This document shows, one piece after another, positions 27,350 through 35,921 of a stretch of 64,000 bases of DNA. Origin of the DNA: Thiothrix nivea DSM 5205 (GTDB lineage Bacteria > Pseudomonadota > Gammaproteobacteria > Thiotrichales > Thiotrichaceae). The translations under genes were made by a program, and so were the position numbers. Numbering within the stretch: position 1 is the first letter of the stretch; each line of letters starts with the position of its first letter. The notes below the pieces were generated by a model that saw nothing but the letters and a program-made list of their open reading frames with translations, was not told where the DNA came from and did not search any database. The stretch lies in contig NZ_JH651384.1 in the NCBI RefSeq assembly GCF_000260135.1, forward strand, positions 1,119,693 through 1,183,692, given 5' to 3'.

Positions 27350-28926
27350 CACAGGAGCTGAACACGTCTGCCAAAACCCGCTATCAAGTAGGGCAGGATA
27401 ATATCCAGCTTTGGGGATTCGACATCCATAACCCTGTATTCATGCTCAGTGCCATGCTGATTTTCATCTTTGTCATCGGCACCTTGCTGTTTCCTGTTGA
27501 CGCCAAAAGCCTGCTGGAAGCCGCCAAGGAAGGGATCATCCAGCATTTTGACTGGCTGTTCATGTTGGCAGGCAACCTGCTGATCGTGTTTTGCCTGTTG
27601 GTCGCGGTATTGCCAACAGGCCGGATCCGTCTAGGCGGGAAGGATTCCAAACCGGATTTTTCCCGGCTTTCCTGGTTCTCGATGTTGTTTGCGGCAGGTA
27701 TGGGCATTGGCCTCATGTTCTGGAGTGTGGCTGAACCGGTCGCTTATTACACGGACTGGTATGGGACGCCCTTAAACCTGACCCCCGGAACCCCTGAAGA
27801 CGCCGACCTGGCCATGGGGGCAACCTTATACCACTGGGGTCTGCACCCGTGGGGCATTTATGCTGTGATTGGCTTGTCATTGGCCTTTTTTGCCTACAAC
27901 TGGCGGCTCCCCCTGAGCATCCGTTCCGCCTTCTACCCCTTGCTCGGGGAGCGGTGCTGGGGTTGGGCAGGCCATATCATTGATTTGCTGGCTGTGCTCG
28001 CCACCATTTTTGGTTTGGCGACCTCCCTGGGGTTGGGTGCGCAACAAGCCGCGTCAGGGCTGCATTTTCTGTTTGGCATTCCCGACGGCATTGATCTCCA
28101 GATTGGCATCATCATTGGCGTCACATCCATCGCGGTGATTTCTGTCGTGCGCGGGCTGGATGGTGGCGTCAAGATACTCAGCAACATCAATATGGGGCTG
28201 GCGCTCCTGCTGATGCTGTTTGTACTGCTTGCCGGGCCGACCCTGGCAATTTTCTCGACCGCGCGCGCAACAGCCATGAGTTACGTCGAGAACCTGATCC
28301 CTTTAAGCAACTGGGTCGGGCGTGAGGACGAAACCTGGATGCACGGATGGACAGTCTTTTACTGGGCCTGGTGGATATCCTGGTCGCCCTTTGTTGGCAT
28401 GTTCATTGCCCGCATTTCACGGGGACGCACAGTCAGGGAATTCATCATTGCCGTGCTGCTGGTGCCTACTTTGGTAACATTATTATGGATGTCGGTGTTC
28501 GGCGGAACCGCGCTGGAACAGGTAAAAGACCATATCGGCCCCTTGAGCGACGGTATCAGCAGCGTCTCGCTGGCCATGTTCCAGATGTTTGAAAACCTGC
28601 CTTTTACAGCCTTGATTTCATTTCTGGGTATTGTTCTGGTGCTGGTATTTTTTATCACGTCCTCGGATTCCGGTTCGCTGGTGATTGACAGCATCACTGC
28701 CGGTGGAAAACTGGACGCCCCAGTCCCACAACGCATTTTTTGGGCAACGCTCGAAGGCCTGATTGCAGCTGTCCTGCTGTTTGGCGGTGGCAATCAGGCA
28801 CTCAACGCGCTTCAGGCTGGCGCTATCACAACCGGCTTGCCGTTCACACTGGTCTTGCTGCTCATGTGTGTCAGCCTGTTTTCAGGTTTGCGCTCGGAAT
28901 TGCATAATCCGTACATTCAGGACTGA
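27346..28926 (+). CDS. BCCT-family betaine/choline/carnitine transporter
   Basis: Sodium- or proton-coupled osmolyte importer with 12 predicted helices, 526 residues. The BCCT signatures are present: GMGIGLMFWSVAEPVAYY, and the helix-8 motif TVFYWAWWISWSPFVGMFIA followed by RISRGRTVREF. The N-terminal cytoplasmic arm is short and there is no long C-terminal osmosensing tail. The gene is fused translationally to the methyltransferases, so synthesis and uptake of betaine respond together. The 3' end overlaps the convergent thioredoxin-like gene by 10 bases. Confidence 0.92.
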   Translation: MTQELNTSAKTRYQVGQDNIQLWGFDIHNPVFMLSAMLIFIFVIGTLLFPVDAKSLLEAAKEGIIQHFDWLFMLAGNLLIVFCLLVAVLPTGRIRLGGKDSKPDFSRLSWFSMLFAAGMGIGLMFWSVAEPVAYYTDWYGTPLNLTPGTPEDADLAMGATLYHWGLHPWGIYAVIGLSLAFFAYNWRLPLSIRSAFYPLLGERCWGWAGHIIDLLAVLATIFGLATSLGLGAQQAASGLHFLFGIPDGIDLQIGIIIGVTSIAVISVVRGLDGGVKILSNINMGLALLLMLFVLLAGPTLAIFSTARATAMSYVENLIPLSNWVGREDETWMHGWTVFYWAWWISWSPFVGMFIARISRGRTVREFIIAVLLVPTLVTLLWMSVFGGTALEQVKDHIGPLSDGISSVSLAMFQMFENLPFTALISFLGIVLVLVFFITSSDSGSLVIDSITAGGKLDAPVPQRIFWATLEGLIAAVLLFGGGNQALNALQAGAITTGLPFTLVLLLMCVSLFSGLRSELHNPYIQD

Positions 28927-29153
28927 ATCCAGCCTTCAATCGCTGCCTTGGAAGGCAGGCCGCCTGCATGCACCACCTGCCCGTCGATCACCACACCGGG
29001 GGTCGACATCACCCCGTAACTGAGGATCGCAGCCATATCGCTGACTTTTTCCAGCGAAATTTCCACGCCCTTGGCAGTGGCAGCTTCCTGAATCAGTTTG
29101 GCGGTTGTGTCGCAATTGGTACAGCCGCTACCCAATACTTTGATCTCTTTCAT
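28917..29153 (-). CDS. small thioredoxin-like redox protein (CxxC)
   Basis: A 78-residue thioredoxin-fold protein of the 'redox-active disulfide protein 2' type. The active site is GSGCTNC near residues 8-14, and the cis-proline loop is MSTPGVVIDG. Such proteins are regularly encoded beside ArsP-like/UPF0718 permeases, as here. Start ATG 29153 gives MKEIKVLGSG; the open frame extends seven codons further without support. It is the last gene of the arsR-permease operon. Its partner may be the Cys-rich protein directly upstream. Confidence 0.83.
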   Translation of the reverse strand: MKEIKVLGSGCTNCDTTAKLIQEAATAKGVEISLEKVSDMAAILSYGVMSTPGVVIDGQVVHAGGLPSKAAIEGWIQS

Positions 29154-29167
29154 GTTGGTTTCCTCGA

Positions 29168-29530
29168 TTAGCAACAGGGTTGGCCGGAAGCGGTCGGGCT
29201 ACAGCAGGGCGTGGCTTCTTCCTTCACCGCAATGTTTAGCATTTTCGGTTTGGCTACCGCTTTTTCCGCACTGGTGTTGAGCGGACTCGAAGCACAACAA
29301 TCAGCCTCATCCGGGCAGCATTCTTCGTTGAAAGTTGCATCCAGCTTTTGCGACGCTTCGTCGCGGATGTGGCGGGCAATCTCGATTACGGTGCGGATGT
29401 GCGCTTCCGGCACACCCATCTGGCGCAGCTTGTCGATCTGACACAGACCCATGTCAGGGTGCTTGGAAGCAATGCCGGACGCCAGCGATACCAGCGCGAC
29501 AATAGATGAATGCAGGGATGGTTCAGACAT
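29168..29530 (-). CDS. cysteine-rich protein with CC pairs, unknown function
   Basis: A 120-residue protein in two parts. Residues 1-68 are helical (HPDMGLCQIDKLRQMGVPEA followed by HIRTVIEIARHIRDEA) and vaguely recall the AhpD/carboxymuconolactone-decarboxylase helices. The tail from 69 holds four CC pairs (EECCPDEADCC, TPCCSPT, QPCC at the very end). Nine Cys in 120 residues suggests binding of a thiophilic metal or metalloid. It starts 11 bases after the permease gene and ends 15 bases before the thioredoxin-like gene. No named family recognised. Confidence 0.68.
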   Translation of the reverse strand: MSEPSLHSSIVALVSLASGIASKHPDMGLCQIDKLRQMGVPEAHIRTVIEIARHIRDEASQKLDATFNEECCPDEADCCASSPLNTSAEKAVAKPKMLNIAVKEEATPCCSPTASGQPCC

Positions 29531-29540
29531 ATACAGTTCC

Positions 29541-30503
29541 TCAATAAAATAAGGCCAGCAGGTTGAAAGCCCAGCCGACCAGTGTGAAGGCAAGTGCCAG
29601 TACGGCGGCGTAAATACCCAGTGCTTTCCAGTGGATGACCTTGCGCAAAATCAGCATTTCCGGCAGCGATAACGCGGCGATGCTCATCATAAACGCCAGC
29701 GTCGTGCCCATCGCCACGCCCTTGCCAATCATGGCCTCCGCCACCGGAATCACACCGGTTGCGTTGGAATACAGTGGCACGCCCAGCAACACTGCCAATG
29801 GCACGGTATACCAATCATCGCCGCCCAGATGCTCCATCACCCAAGCTTCCGGCACGTAACCGTGGAATAGCGCACCAACAGCGATACCCAGCAGCACCCA
29901 TTTCCAGATACGGCGCACGATTTCCTTTACTTCACCCACGGCGTAACGGTGACGACCCAACAGTGAAGTATCCGGCGCTGCCATCTGTAGCTTACCCATC
30001 TGGATTTTCCACACGTAATCTTCCACCCAGCGCTCCGGCTTGCACCATTCCATCACTACCCCACCGACGTAGGCAACCGCCAGACCGGCCAACACGTACA
30101 ACGCTGCCAGTTTCCAGCCTAGGATTCCGGCAAGCATGACAACCGCGACTTCGTTGATCATTGGGCTGGCAATCAGAAAGGAAAAGGTTACGCCCAACGG
30201 AATGCCCGCTTCCACAAAGCCGATAAACAGTGGTACGGATGAGCAGGAGCAGAACGGAGTGACCGCCCCTAGCAGAATGGCCAGCGTGCGTGCCAGCCAT
30301 TTGGGTTTGCCGCGCACGTATTCGCGCACTTTTTCCGGGCTGAGCAAAGCACGCAGCAGACCCATGAGATAAATGATGACGATCAGCAGGACGAAGATTT
30401 TCGCCACGTCCATGACAAAGAAATGCAGGGCAGCGCCAAAATGAGATTCGGGTGGCAGCCCCATTCGCTGGTAGACGAGCAGATTGGCGAAGGTTTCAAA
30501 CAT
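29541..30503 (-). CDS. UPF0718/ArsP-like permease
   Basis: Eight-helix inner-membrane permease of 320 residues. The conserved TPFCSCSSVPLFIGFVEAGI motif after helix 2 and the repeated SNATGVIPVAEAMIGKGVA half are the family's signatures. Members include ArsP, which exports trivalent organoarsenicals, but many homologues are uncharacterised. The Cys pair in FCSCSS may bind a metalloid. It lies downstream of an ArsR-type regulator with an inverted repeat in the gap, and upstream of Cys-rich and CxxC proteins. Confidence 0.85.
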   Translation of the reverse strand: MFETFANLLVYQRMGLPPESHFGAALHFFVMDVAKIFVLLIVIIYLMGLLRALLSPEKVREYVRGKPKWLARTLAILLGAVTPFCSCSSVPLFIGFVEAGIPLGVTFSFLIASPMINEVAVVMLAGILGWKLAALYVLAGLAVAYVGGVVMEWCKPERWVEDYVWKIQMGKLQMAAPDTSLLGRHRYAVGEVKEIVRRIWKWVLLGIAVGALFHGYVPEAWVMEHLGGDDWYTVPLAVLLGVPLYSNATGVIPVAEAMIGKGVAMGTTLAFMMSIAALSLPEMLILRKVIHWKALGIYAAVLALAFTLVGWAFNLLALFY

Positions 30504-30545
30504 GGCTCTGGCCGGATTGAAAATGAGCCACCACTATATACGTTA

Positions 30546-30577
30546 AATTATATATATGAAATAGCAGATATATAATT
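30546..30577. promoter_or_regulatory. inverted repeat, candidate ArsR operator before the permease
   Basis: Perfect 10-bp arms AATTATATAT / ATATATAATT separated by 12 bases lie in the 82-base gap between the ArsR-type gene and the permease gene. The size and AT-richness suit an ArsR-family dimer site. The location inside the operon suggests a second, internal promoter. Confidence 0.5.
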
Positions 30578-30585
30578 CAGGGCCA

Positions 30586-30936
30586 TTAGTTGCATGATGG
30601 GCAAACCAGATTCTGCCTCTCCGCACCCAACAGACGTATGCTGTCAGCTGCGAAAGGTTCCTGCCCTGCCCCAGCCGTTTGCAGAACATTCATAATATCT
30701 TCCACCCATTGCGGCAATTCCGGATGCAGACGGTAGTAAACCCATAACCCAGACTTGCGATCCAATAGCAAACCGCTTTCGCGCAGGATGGCGAGATGGC
30801 GCGAAATCTTCGGCTGTGCCAGTTCCAGCGCCTGCGTCAGTTCGCACACGCACAACTCTTCCTTGCCCACCAACAGCATGAGGATGCGCAAACGGGTCTG
30901 ATCGGCCAGGGCTTTAGTGAAGGTTTCCAGTTGCAT
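30586..30936 (-). CDS. ArsR/SmtB-family metalloregulator
   Basis: Winged-helix repressor of 116 residues. The helix-turn-helix includes ELCVCELTQALELAQPKISR, whose CVC pair (the ArsR As(III) site ELCVC) sits at the start of the recognition region. ILRESGLLLDRKSGLWVYYR forms the wing. A C-terminal CPSC may add metal ligands. Start ATG 30936 gives MQLETFTKAL. First gene of the operon regulator-permease-Cys-rich-thioredoxin. As(III) or a related thiophilic metalloid is the probable inducer. Confidence 0.88.
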   Translation of the reverse strand: MQLETFTKALADQTRLRILMLLVGKEELCVCELTQALELAQPKISRHLAILRESGLLLDRKSGLWVYYRLHPELPQWVEDIMNVLQTAGAGQEPFAADSIRLLGAERQNLVCPSCN

Positions 30937-31062
30937 GTTCAGCTCCGCTTGGTAACATCTGGGCATGACATATTATGTATCACAATTCGGATTATTTATG
31001 GGTTGCCAGAATAATACCTTTGCCATATTCTCAAAACATTAGGGCTATATTGAAATAACATC

Positions 31063-32406
31063 ATGTATTTTCATCATCAATCACGTTTGTTGGCAACCGC
31101 CATCATATTATGCCTCATGCTGACCGCTTGCGTGCCTTCCAGCATGATCCGCAAAGACAAAACGCAAGATGACCCCCATCTTGAAGCAGCCGACACCAAC
31201 GCGCAAATCCTCTGGTGGAAAAGGTTCGATGACCCACTCCTGACTTGGCTGATCCAGGAAACACTACGGGCAAACCCGGATCTGAAGACAGCTGAAGCCA
31301 ACCTGCGCAGTGCGCGCGCCAGACGGAAAATGGCTGACGCCAGCTTGCTACCCAACCTGTCAGCCAGCGCCTCCACCCCACTGGAAGAAGACAACAGCAA
31401 CAGCTACAACGCTAATCTCGACGCCAAATGGGAAGCTGACCTGTTTGGCAGCAACCGCCTATCAACCCAAGCCTCCGCAGCCGATGTCGAAGTATCCAAA
31501 GCCCTGCTGAAAAGCCTGAAAATCTTTCTCGCCGCCGAAGTCGCCAGCACCTACGTCGACCTGCGCCTAACCCAGGCAGTGCGGGAAGCCTATCTGCAAA
31601 ACCTCGGCTCCCGCAGCCAGGCCATCAACCTGAGCCAACAGAAACGCCAAAACCACTCACTGCGCAGCCTGGAAATCGGTCAGGCCCAACTGAACCAGGG
31701 TGAGCTGCAAGCCCAACTGCCCGCGCTGGATAACAGTATTGAGCAATTCCAACATGCGCTTGCCGTACTCAGCGGCATGGAACCACGCGCCATCAAGCCC
31801 TACCTGACGGCTTCCCGCCCCATTCCCGGCGATGCTGTGAATCTGGCACAAACGGTTCCCGGCCACGCCATCCAGCGGCGTCCCGACCTGTTGGCTGCCG
31901 AATACCGGGTCAAAGCCGCCAGCCTGCGTCTGGGCCAAGCCAAAGCCAACCTGAAACCGCGCATCGAACTGGGCGGCTCTTTCAACCTCAACGACCTTAG
32001 CCTGGATGTCGGCAGCATCGCCCGCACCCTGCTGACCTCGGTCAGCCTGCCGCTGTTTGACGGCGGCAAGCTCAAGCAGAATGTCGAAATCAGGAGCGCC
32101 GAATACGACAAGACCCTGTACGACTACCGCAAAACCATCCTGATCGCCCTGCAAGACATGGAAGACGTTTATTCCAGCCTGCAAGCCATCCGCCGACAGC
32201 ACCCGCAAGTAACGCACAATCTGGAACTGGCACAAACAGTGGAAAAACTGTCGCAACGCAACTATCTGGCTGGTCGGGTCAATATCCAGAACTTGCTCGA
32301 TGCCCAAACTGCCATGCTGGATAACCGCAAAGCTTTGTTAACCCTCCAGGCAGACAACACCCAGGCCATCATTACCCTGTACAAGGCCATCGGCGGCGCA
32401 TGGTAG
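31063..32406 (+). CDS. TolC-like outer membrane factor lipoprotein (NodT family)
   Basis: Outer-membrane channel of tripartite efflux or type I export, 447 residues. The lipobox LMLTAC places the acylated Cys at residue 22. Two OEP repeats follow, with the motif DLGRL-type turn seen as SQASAADVE regions and the conserved RRPDLLAAEYRVKAASLRLG, then QAKANLKPRI, near residue 270-300. No membrane fusion protein or RND/ABC pump is encoded on either side, so it is an orphan factor that must serve a pump encoded elsewhere. It is divergent from the ArsR operon. Confidence 0.86.
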   Translation: MYFHHQSRLLATAIILCLMLTACVPSSMIRKDKTQDDPHLEAADTNAQILWWKRFDDPLLTWLIQETLRANPDLKTAEANLRSARARRKMADASLLPNLSASASTPLEEDNSNSYNANLDAKWEADLFGSNRLSTQASAADVEVSKALLKSLKIFLAAEVASTYVDLRLTQAVREAYLQNLGSRSQAINLSQQKRQNHSLRSLEIGQAQLNQGELQAQLPALDNSIEQFQHALAVLSGMEPRAIKPYLTASRPIPGDAVNLAQTVPGHAIQRRPDLLAAEYRVKAASLRLGQAKANLKPRIELGGSFNLNDLSLDVGSIARTLLTSVSLPLFDGGKLKQNVEIRSAEYDKTLYDYRKTILIALQDMEDVYSSLQAIRRQHPQVTHNLELAQTVEKLSQRNYLAGRVNIQNLLDAQTAMLDNRKALLTLQADNTQAIITLYKAIGGAW

Positions 32407-32459
32407 GCATGGTAAGGTGGTAACATTGCCCTAGACTACACCGACACAGAGGCCGCGCC

Positions 32460-32882
32460 ATGCCACAGTACGAAACCTTCTACCGCGCCGAAGCCCTCGG
32501 CCATGAACCCCGCCAATTACCTGCGGAGCACTACAACGCCCTGCGCCTGCTACTGGATTTCAGTGGCAAACCCTGCGTGTTTGTACCCATCCGCAGTATG
32601 CAGTACATGGCGGTGATTGATCAGGAAGAAGTGATTTTCGTCGATGCCCAAAACAAGACCGACATTGAATTTGCCTGGCGGTATTTTCACCCACAAGTAC
32701 GCGCAACCCTGCAAGACCCTGTGCCCTACACCTTCGAGTACTATCACCTACGGGGGCTGGAAACCATGAAACGGGCGCAGGGCGAATTTTTCCTTCACGT
32801 CCAACAGCTTGCCGGGCGTATGCGTCAGCAGCAACCCACCCGAGGCGAAAAGGTAATTAGCCTTGCTCCCCGCAAACCCTGA
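32460..32882 (+). CDS. conserved hypothetical protein
   Basis: A 140-residue soluble protein with no signal peptide or membrane segment. It contains PCVFVPIRSMQYMAVIDQEE and a strand-rich core, with a basic, Gln-rich C-terminal tail (RMRQQQPTRGEKV). It sits 53 bases after the outer-membrane factor and converges on cbbR, 6 bases apart. I recognise no family and assign no function; the codon use and clear ribosome-site context (CAGAGGCCGCGCC before ATG) support it as real. Confidence 0.65.
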   Translation: MPQYETFYRAEALGHEPRQLPAEHYNALRLLLDFSGKPCVFVPIRSMQYMAVIDQEEVIFVDAQNKTDIEFAWRYFHPQVRATLQDPVPYTFEYYHLRGLETMKRAQGEFFLHVQQLAGRMRQQQPTRGEKVISLAPRKP

Positions 32883-32888
32883 TCATCC

Positions 32889-33797
32889 TCATTTCCCTGC
32901 CTCTACGTAGTGGGGCGCTTCCTTCATGACGAAACGTTTGAACTCCTGCGCAATCGGCGACAGGCGTTTACCCTTGCGCATGACGATGTGCCAATGACGG
33001 CGGATCGGGAAATGTTCCACGTTGAGGACAGCCAGCCGCCCTGCTTTTAGCTCGGGCTGGATGGTGTGCAAAGAAACGATCCCCAGCCCCAACCCGGCCT
33101 CCACCGCGTGCTTGATGGTTTCGTTGCTGCGCATTTCCAGGGTGGAAGTGCACACTTGGTTGAAGCGGTGAATATGGCGCTCAATCGCGCCGCGCGTGCC
33201 GGAACCTTTTTCACGGATGATGAAACGCTCGGTCATTACCTCTTCCAGCTTCAGCTTTTTGTGATGGGTAAATGGGTGGTTGGGGGAGGCAATCACCACC
33301 AGTGGGTTATCCATCAAGCGCTCGGATTGCAGATTATAGCCCTTGGGTGGCTCACCCATGATCACCATGTCCGGCTCGTGATTTTCGAGCTGATCCAGCA
33401 GCATGTGGCGGTTGGTGACATCCAGGGTGACATTGATGCCCTCGTGCTGGCGGGAAAATTCGGCCAGCAACTGGGTGACGAAATAATTGGCTGTGGTGGC
33501 AACCGACACAATCAGATGGCCACCTTTGATGCCCTTGCACTCCTCCATTGCCACCAGCATGTCGTTATACGCCTGCAATACCTGGCTGGCATAGTGCAAC
33601 AGGTCGCGCCCGGTGTGGGTCAGGCACATACGTTTGCCCTGCCGCTCAAACAGCGCCAGCCCGCTGCTTTCCTCCAACTGTTTGATCTGCATTGAAATGG
33701 CTGGCTGGGTCATGTGCAGCTTCTCTGCCGCCCGCGTGTAACTTTCGTACTGGGCGACTGCCTCGAATATCCTTATTTGGCGCAATGACAAATGCAT
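32889..33797 (-). CDS. cbbR: LysR-type regulator CbbR
   Basis: Transcriptional activator of the Calvin-cycle operon, 302 residues. An N-terminal helix-turn-helix (LRQIRIFEAVAQYESYTRAA, then LHMTQPAISMQIKQLEESSG) is followed by an effector domain with the CbbR-like FIIREKGSGTRGAIERH. It is divergently transcribed from cbbL with a 152-base gap that holds a TNA-N7-TNA site, the standard cbbR-cbbL layout. NADPH or Calvin-cycle metabolites are the usual co-activators in the family. Confidence 0.9.
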   Translation of the reverse strand: MHLSLRQIRIFEAVAQYESYTRAAEKLHMTQPAISMQIKQLEESSGLALFERQGKRMCLTHTGRDLLHYASQVLQAYNDMLVAMEECKGIKGGHLIVSVATTANYFVTQLLAEFSRQHEGINVTLDVTNRHMLLDQLENHEPDMVIMGEPPKGYNLQSERLMDNPLVVIASPNHPFTHHKKLKLEEVMTERFIIREKGSGTRGAIERHIHRFNQVCTSTLEMRSNETIKHAVEAGLGLGIVSLHTIQPELKAGRLAVLNVEHFPIRRHWHIVMRKGKRLSPIAQEFKRFVMKEAPHYVEAGK

Positions 33798-33846
33798 TTT
33801 TTGTGATTCCTCAAAACATCAGTTTTTCTTATTTTCAGACTATGCA

Positions 33847-33861
33847 TTATTGAGTTTCAAT
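33847..33861. promoter_or_regulatory. candidate CbbR binding site
   Basis: TTA-N7-TCA at 33847-33859 fits the CbbR/LysR pattern TNA-N7-TNA, and it includes the perfect dyad ATTGA-GTT-TCAAT (33849-33861). It lies midway between the divergent cbbR and cbbL genes. A TAATAT -10-like hexamer at 33880-33885 follows toward cbbL without a good -35, as expected for an activator-dependent promoter. Confidence 0.5.
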
Positions 33862-33949
33862 TATACATACAATTCGTAATAATATGCCCCGTCGCAGCTA
33901 TGCGAACAATTTCCCAACAAACATCAACCTCATTCTGGAGGCACACTTC

Positions 33950-35371
33950 ATGGCAGTTAAGAACTACAGTGCGGGCGTTAAAGAATACCGCGAAACCTAC
34001 TGGATGCCGGACTACACCCCGAAAGACACCGACATCCTGGCTTGCTTCAAGGTAACACCACAGGCTGGCGTTCCACGTGAAGAAGTTGCTGCGGCGGTTG
34101 CAGCAGAATCTTCCACCGGCACCTGGACAACGGTATGGACTGACCTGCTGACCGACCTGGACTATTACAAGGGTCGCGCTTATGCAATCGAAGACGTACC
34201 GGGCGACGACACCTGTTTCTACGCATTCATCGCTTACCCGATCGACCTGTTCGAAGAAGGCTCTGTAGTTAACATCATGACCTCCCTGGTGGGTAACGTA
34301 TTCGGCTTTAAAGCCCTGCGCGCCCTGCGTCTGGAAGACATCCGCTTCCCGATCGCTTACGTCATGACCTGTAATGGCCCACCACAAGGCATCCAGGTTG
34401 AACGTGACATGCTGAACAAGTATGGCCGTCCGCTGTTGGGTTGCACCATCAAGCCTAAGCTGGGTCTGTCTGCCAAGAACTATGGCCGTGCGTGCTACGA
34501 AGGTCTGCGCGGCGGTCTGGACTTCACCAAGGACGACGAAAACGTCAACTCCCAGCCATTTATGCGCTGGAGACACCGTTTCGACTTCGTTATGGAAGCG
34601 ATCCACAAAGCTGAAGCCGAAACTGGCGAGCGCAAGGGTCACTACCTGAACGTAACTGCACCGACTTCTGATGAAATGATGAAGCGTGCAGAATACGCCA
34701 AGGAAATCGGCGCACCGATCATCATGCACGACTACATCACTGGCGGCTGGTCTGCAAATACTCAACTGGCGCAATGGTGTCAGGACAACGGCATGTTGCT
34801 GCACATCCACCGTGCGATGCACGCGGTTCTCGACCGTAACCCGCACCACGGTATCCACTTCCGCGTACTGACCAAGATCCTGCGTCTGTCCGGTGGTGAC
34901 CACCTGCACTCCGGTACCGTTGTGGGCAAGCTGGAAGGCGACCGCGACGCGACGCTGGGCTGGATCGACATCATGCGTGACAGCTACGTCAAAGAAGACC
35001 GTTCACGTGGTATCTTCTTCGACCAAGATTGGGGTTCCATGCCAGGCGTACTGCCAGTGGCTTCCGGTGGTATCCACGTATGGCACATGCCTGCGTTGGT
35101 TAGCATCTTCGGTGACGACTCCGTACTGCAATTCGGTGGCGGCACACTGGGTCACCCATGGGGTAACGCTGCGGGTGCTGCTGCCAACCGTGTCGCGGTT
35201 GAGGCTTGCGTTGAAGCACGTAACATGGGCCGTCATCTGGAAAAAGAAGGCAAGGACATCCTCACCAATGCTGCCAGGCATAGCCCTGAACTGGCTGCGG
35301 CGATGGAAACCTGGAAAGAAATCAAGTTTGAATTCGATACCGTTGATAAGCTGGACGTTTCCCACAAGTAA
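33950..35371 (+). CDS. cbbL: RuBisCO large subunit, form I
   Basis: Catalytic subunit of ribulose-1,5-bisphosphate carboxylase, 473 residues. Visible active-site elements are TIKPKLGLS (K168, K170), the carbamylated K194 in [11 protein letters not shown], loop 6 in [10 protein letters not shown] and the [10 protein letters not shown] phosphate site. The red/green type I N-terminus starting [18 protein letters not shown] resembles the proteobacterial form IA. Start ATG 33950 follows TGGAGG. Together with cbbS, cbbQ and cbbO and no carboxysome genes, this is the cytosolic form IAq arrangement. It is controlled by divergent CbbR. Confidence 0.96.
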   Translation: MAVKNYSAGVKEYRETYWMPDYTPKDTDILACFKVTPQAGVPREEVAAAVAAESSTGTWTTVWTDLLTDLDYYKGRAYAIEDVPGDDTCFYAFIAYPIDLFEEGSVVNIMTSLVGNVFGFKALRALRLEDIRFPIAYVMTCNGPPQGIQVERDMLNKYGRPLLGCTIKPKLGLSAKNYGRACYEGLRGGLDFTKDDENVNSQPFMRWRHRFDFVMEAIHKAEAETGERKGHYLNVTAPTSDEMMKRAEYAKEIGAPIIMHDYITGGWSANTQLAQWCQDNGMLLHIHRAMHAVLDRNPHHGIHFRVLTKILRLSGGDHLHSGTVVGKLEGDRDATLGWIDIMRDSYVKEDRSRGIFFDQDWGSMPGVLPVASGGIHVWHMPALVSIFGDDSVLQFGGGTLGHPWGNAAGAAANRVAVEACVEARNMGRHLEKEGKDILTNAARHSPELAAAMETWKEIKFEFDTVDKLDVSHK

Positions 35372-35474
35372 TATCCAGACAGCATGAAGTGTATGGTTTG
35401 GGGGAAGCACTCCTTCCCCTGTTCCTCCCTCATGTTTTACGACATCGAATTGACATCATTTTTGGAGCTTTATC

Positions 35475-35834
35475 ATGAGCGGAATGCAAGATTACAACTC
35501 AAGCCTGAGCGATGCAGCACAGAGCCGCAAGTTTGAAACTTTCTCTTACCTGCCAGCGATGTCTGACGAGCAGATTCGTCAGCAAATCCAGTTCATCATT
35601 TCCAAGGGCTGGAACCCTTCCATTGAACACACCGAGCCAGAAAACGCCCGTGGTTCATACTGGTACATGTGGAAACTGCCAATGTTTGGTGAAACCAGCG
35701 TTGACAACATCCTCGCTGAGTGCGAAGCCTGCCACAAGGCTCACCCTGATAACCATGTACGCCTGCTGGGTCTGGACAACTACGCCCAGTGCGCCGGTGC
35801 TTCCATGGTCATCTACCGTGGCACGCCAGCATAA
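35475..35834 (+). CDS. cbbS: RuBisCO small subunit
   Basis: Small subunit of form I RuBisCO, 119 residues. It has the [20 protein letters not shown] start, the conserved [12 protein letters not shown] segment and the C-terminal [20 protein letters not shown]. It lies 103 bases after cbbL, probably on the same transcript. A strong stem-loop follows its stop and separates the highly expressed cbbLS part from the downstream genes. Confidence 0.95.
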   Translation: MSGMQDYNSSLSDAAQSRKFETFSYLPAMSDEQIRQQIQFIISKGWNPSIEHTEPENARGSYWYMWKLPMFGETSVDNILAECEACHKAHPDNHVRLLGLDNYAQCAGASMVIYRGTPA

Positions 35835-35855
35835 GGCTTTGGCCTGATGCACAAA

Positions 35856-35899
35856 ATGCTGTGCCGGAGGCAGATTTTCTCTATACTTCGGCACAGCAT
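35856..35899 (+). repeat. stem-loop between cbbS and downstream cbb genes
   Basis: Perfect 11-bp arms ATGCTGTGCCG (35856-35866) and CGGCACAGCAT (35889-35899), extendable by three more pairs including a G-U, with a loop of about 16 bases. No T-run follows, so it is unlikely to be a plain intrinsic terminator. It starts 21 bases after the cbbS stop and ends 22 bases before the next gene. A role as mRNA stabiliser or partial attenuator for cbbLS is inferred. Confidence 0.65.
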
Positions 35900-35921
35900 G
35901 TTCCCAAGACAGGATCCCCTC

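Noticed and set aside
31020-31051. Sigma-70 promoter TTGCCA...TATATT before the outer-membrane factor
   Set aside because: The spacer is 20 bases, too long, and the -10 lies only 11 bases before the ATG.
33857-34909. 350-codon minus-strand open frame opposite cbbL
   Set aside because: It is antisense to the strongly conserved RuBisCO large subunit and has no domain.
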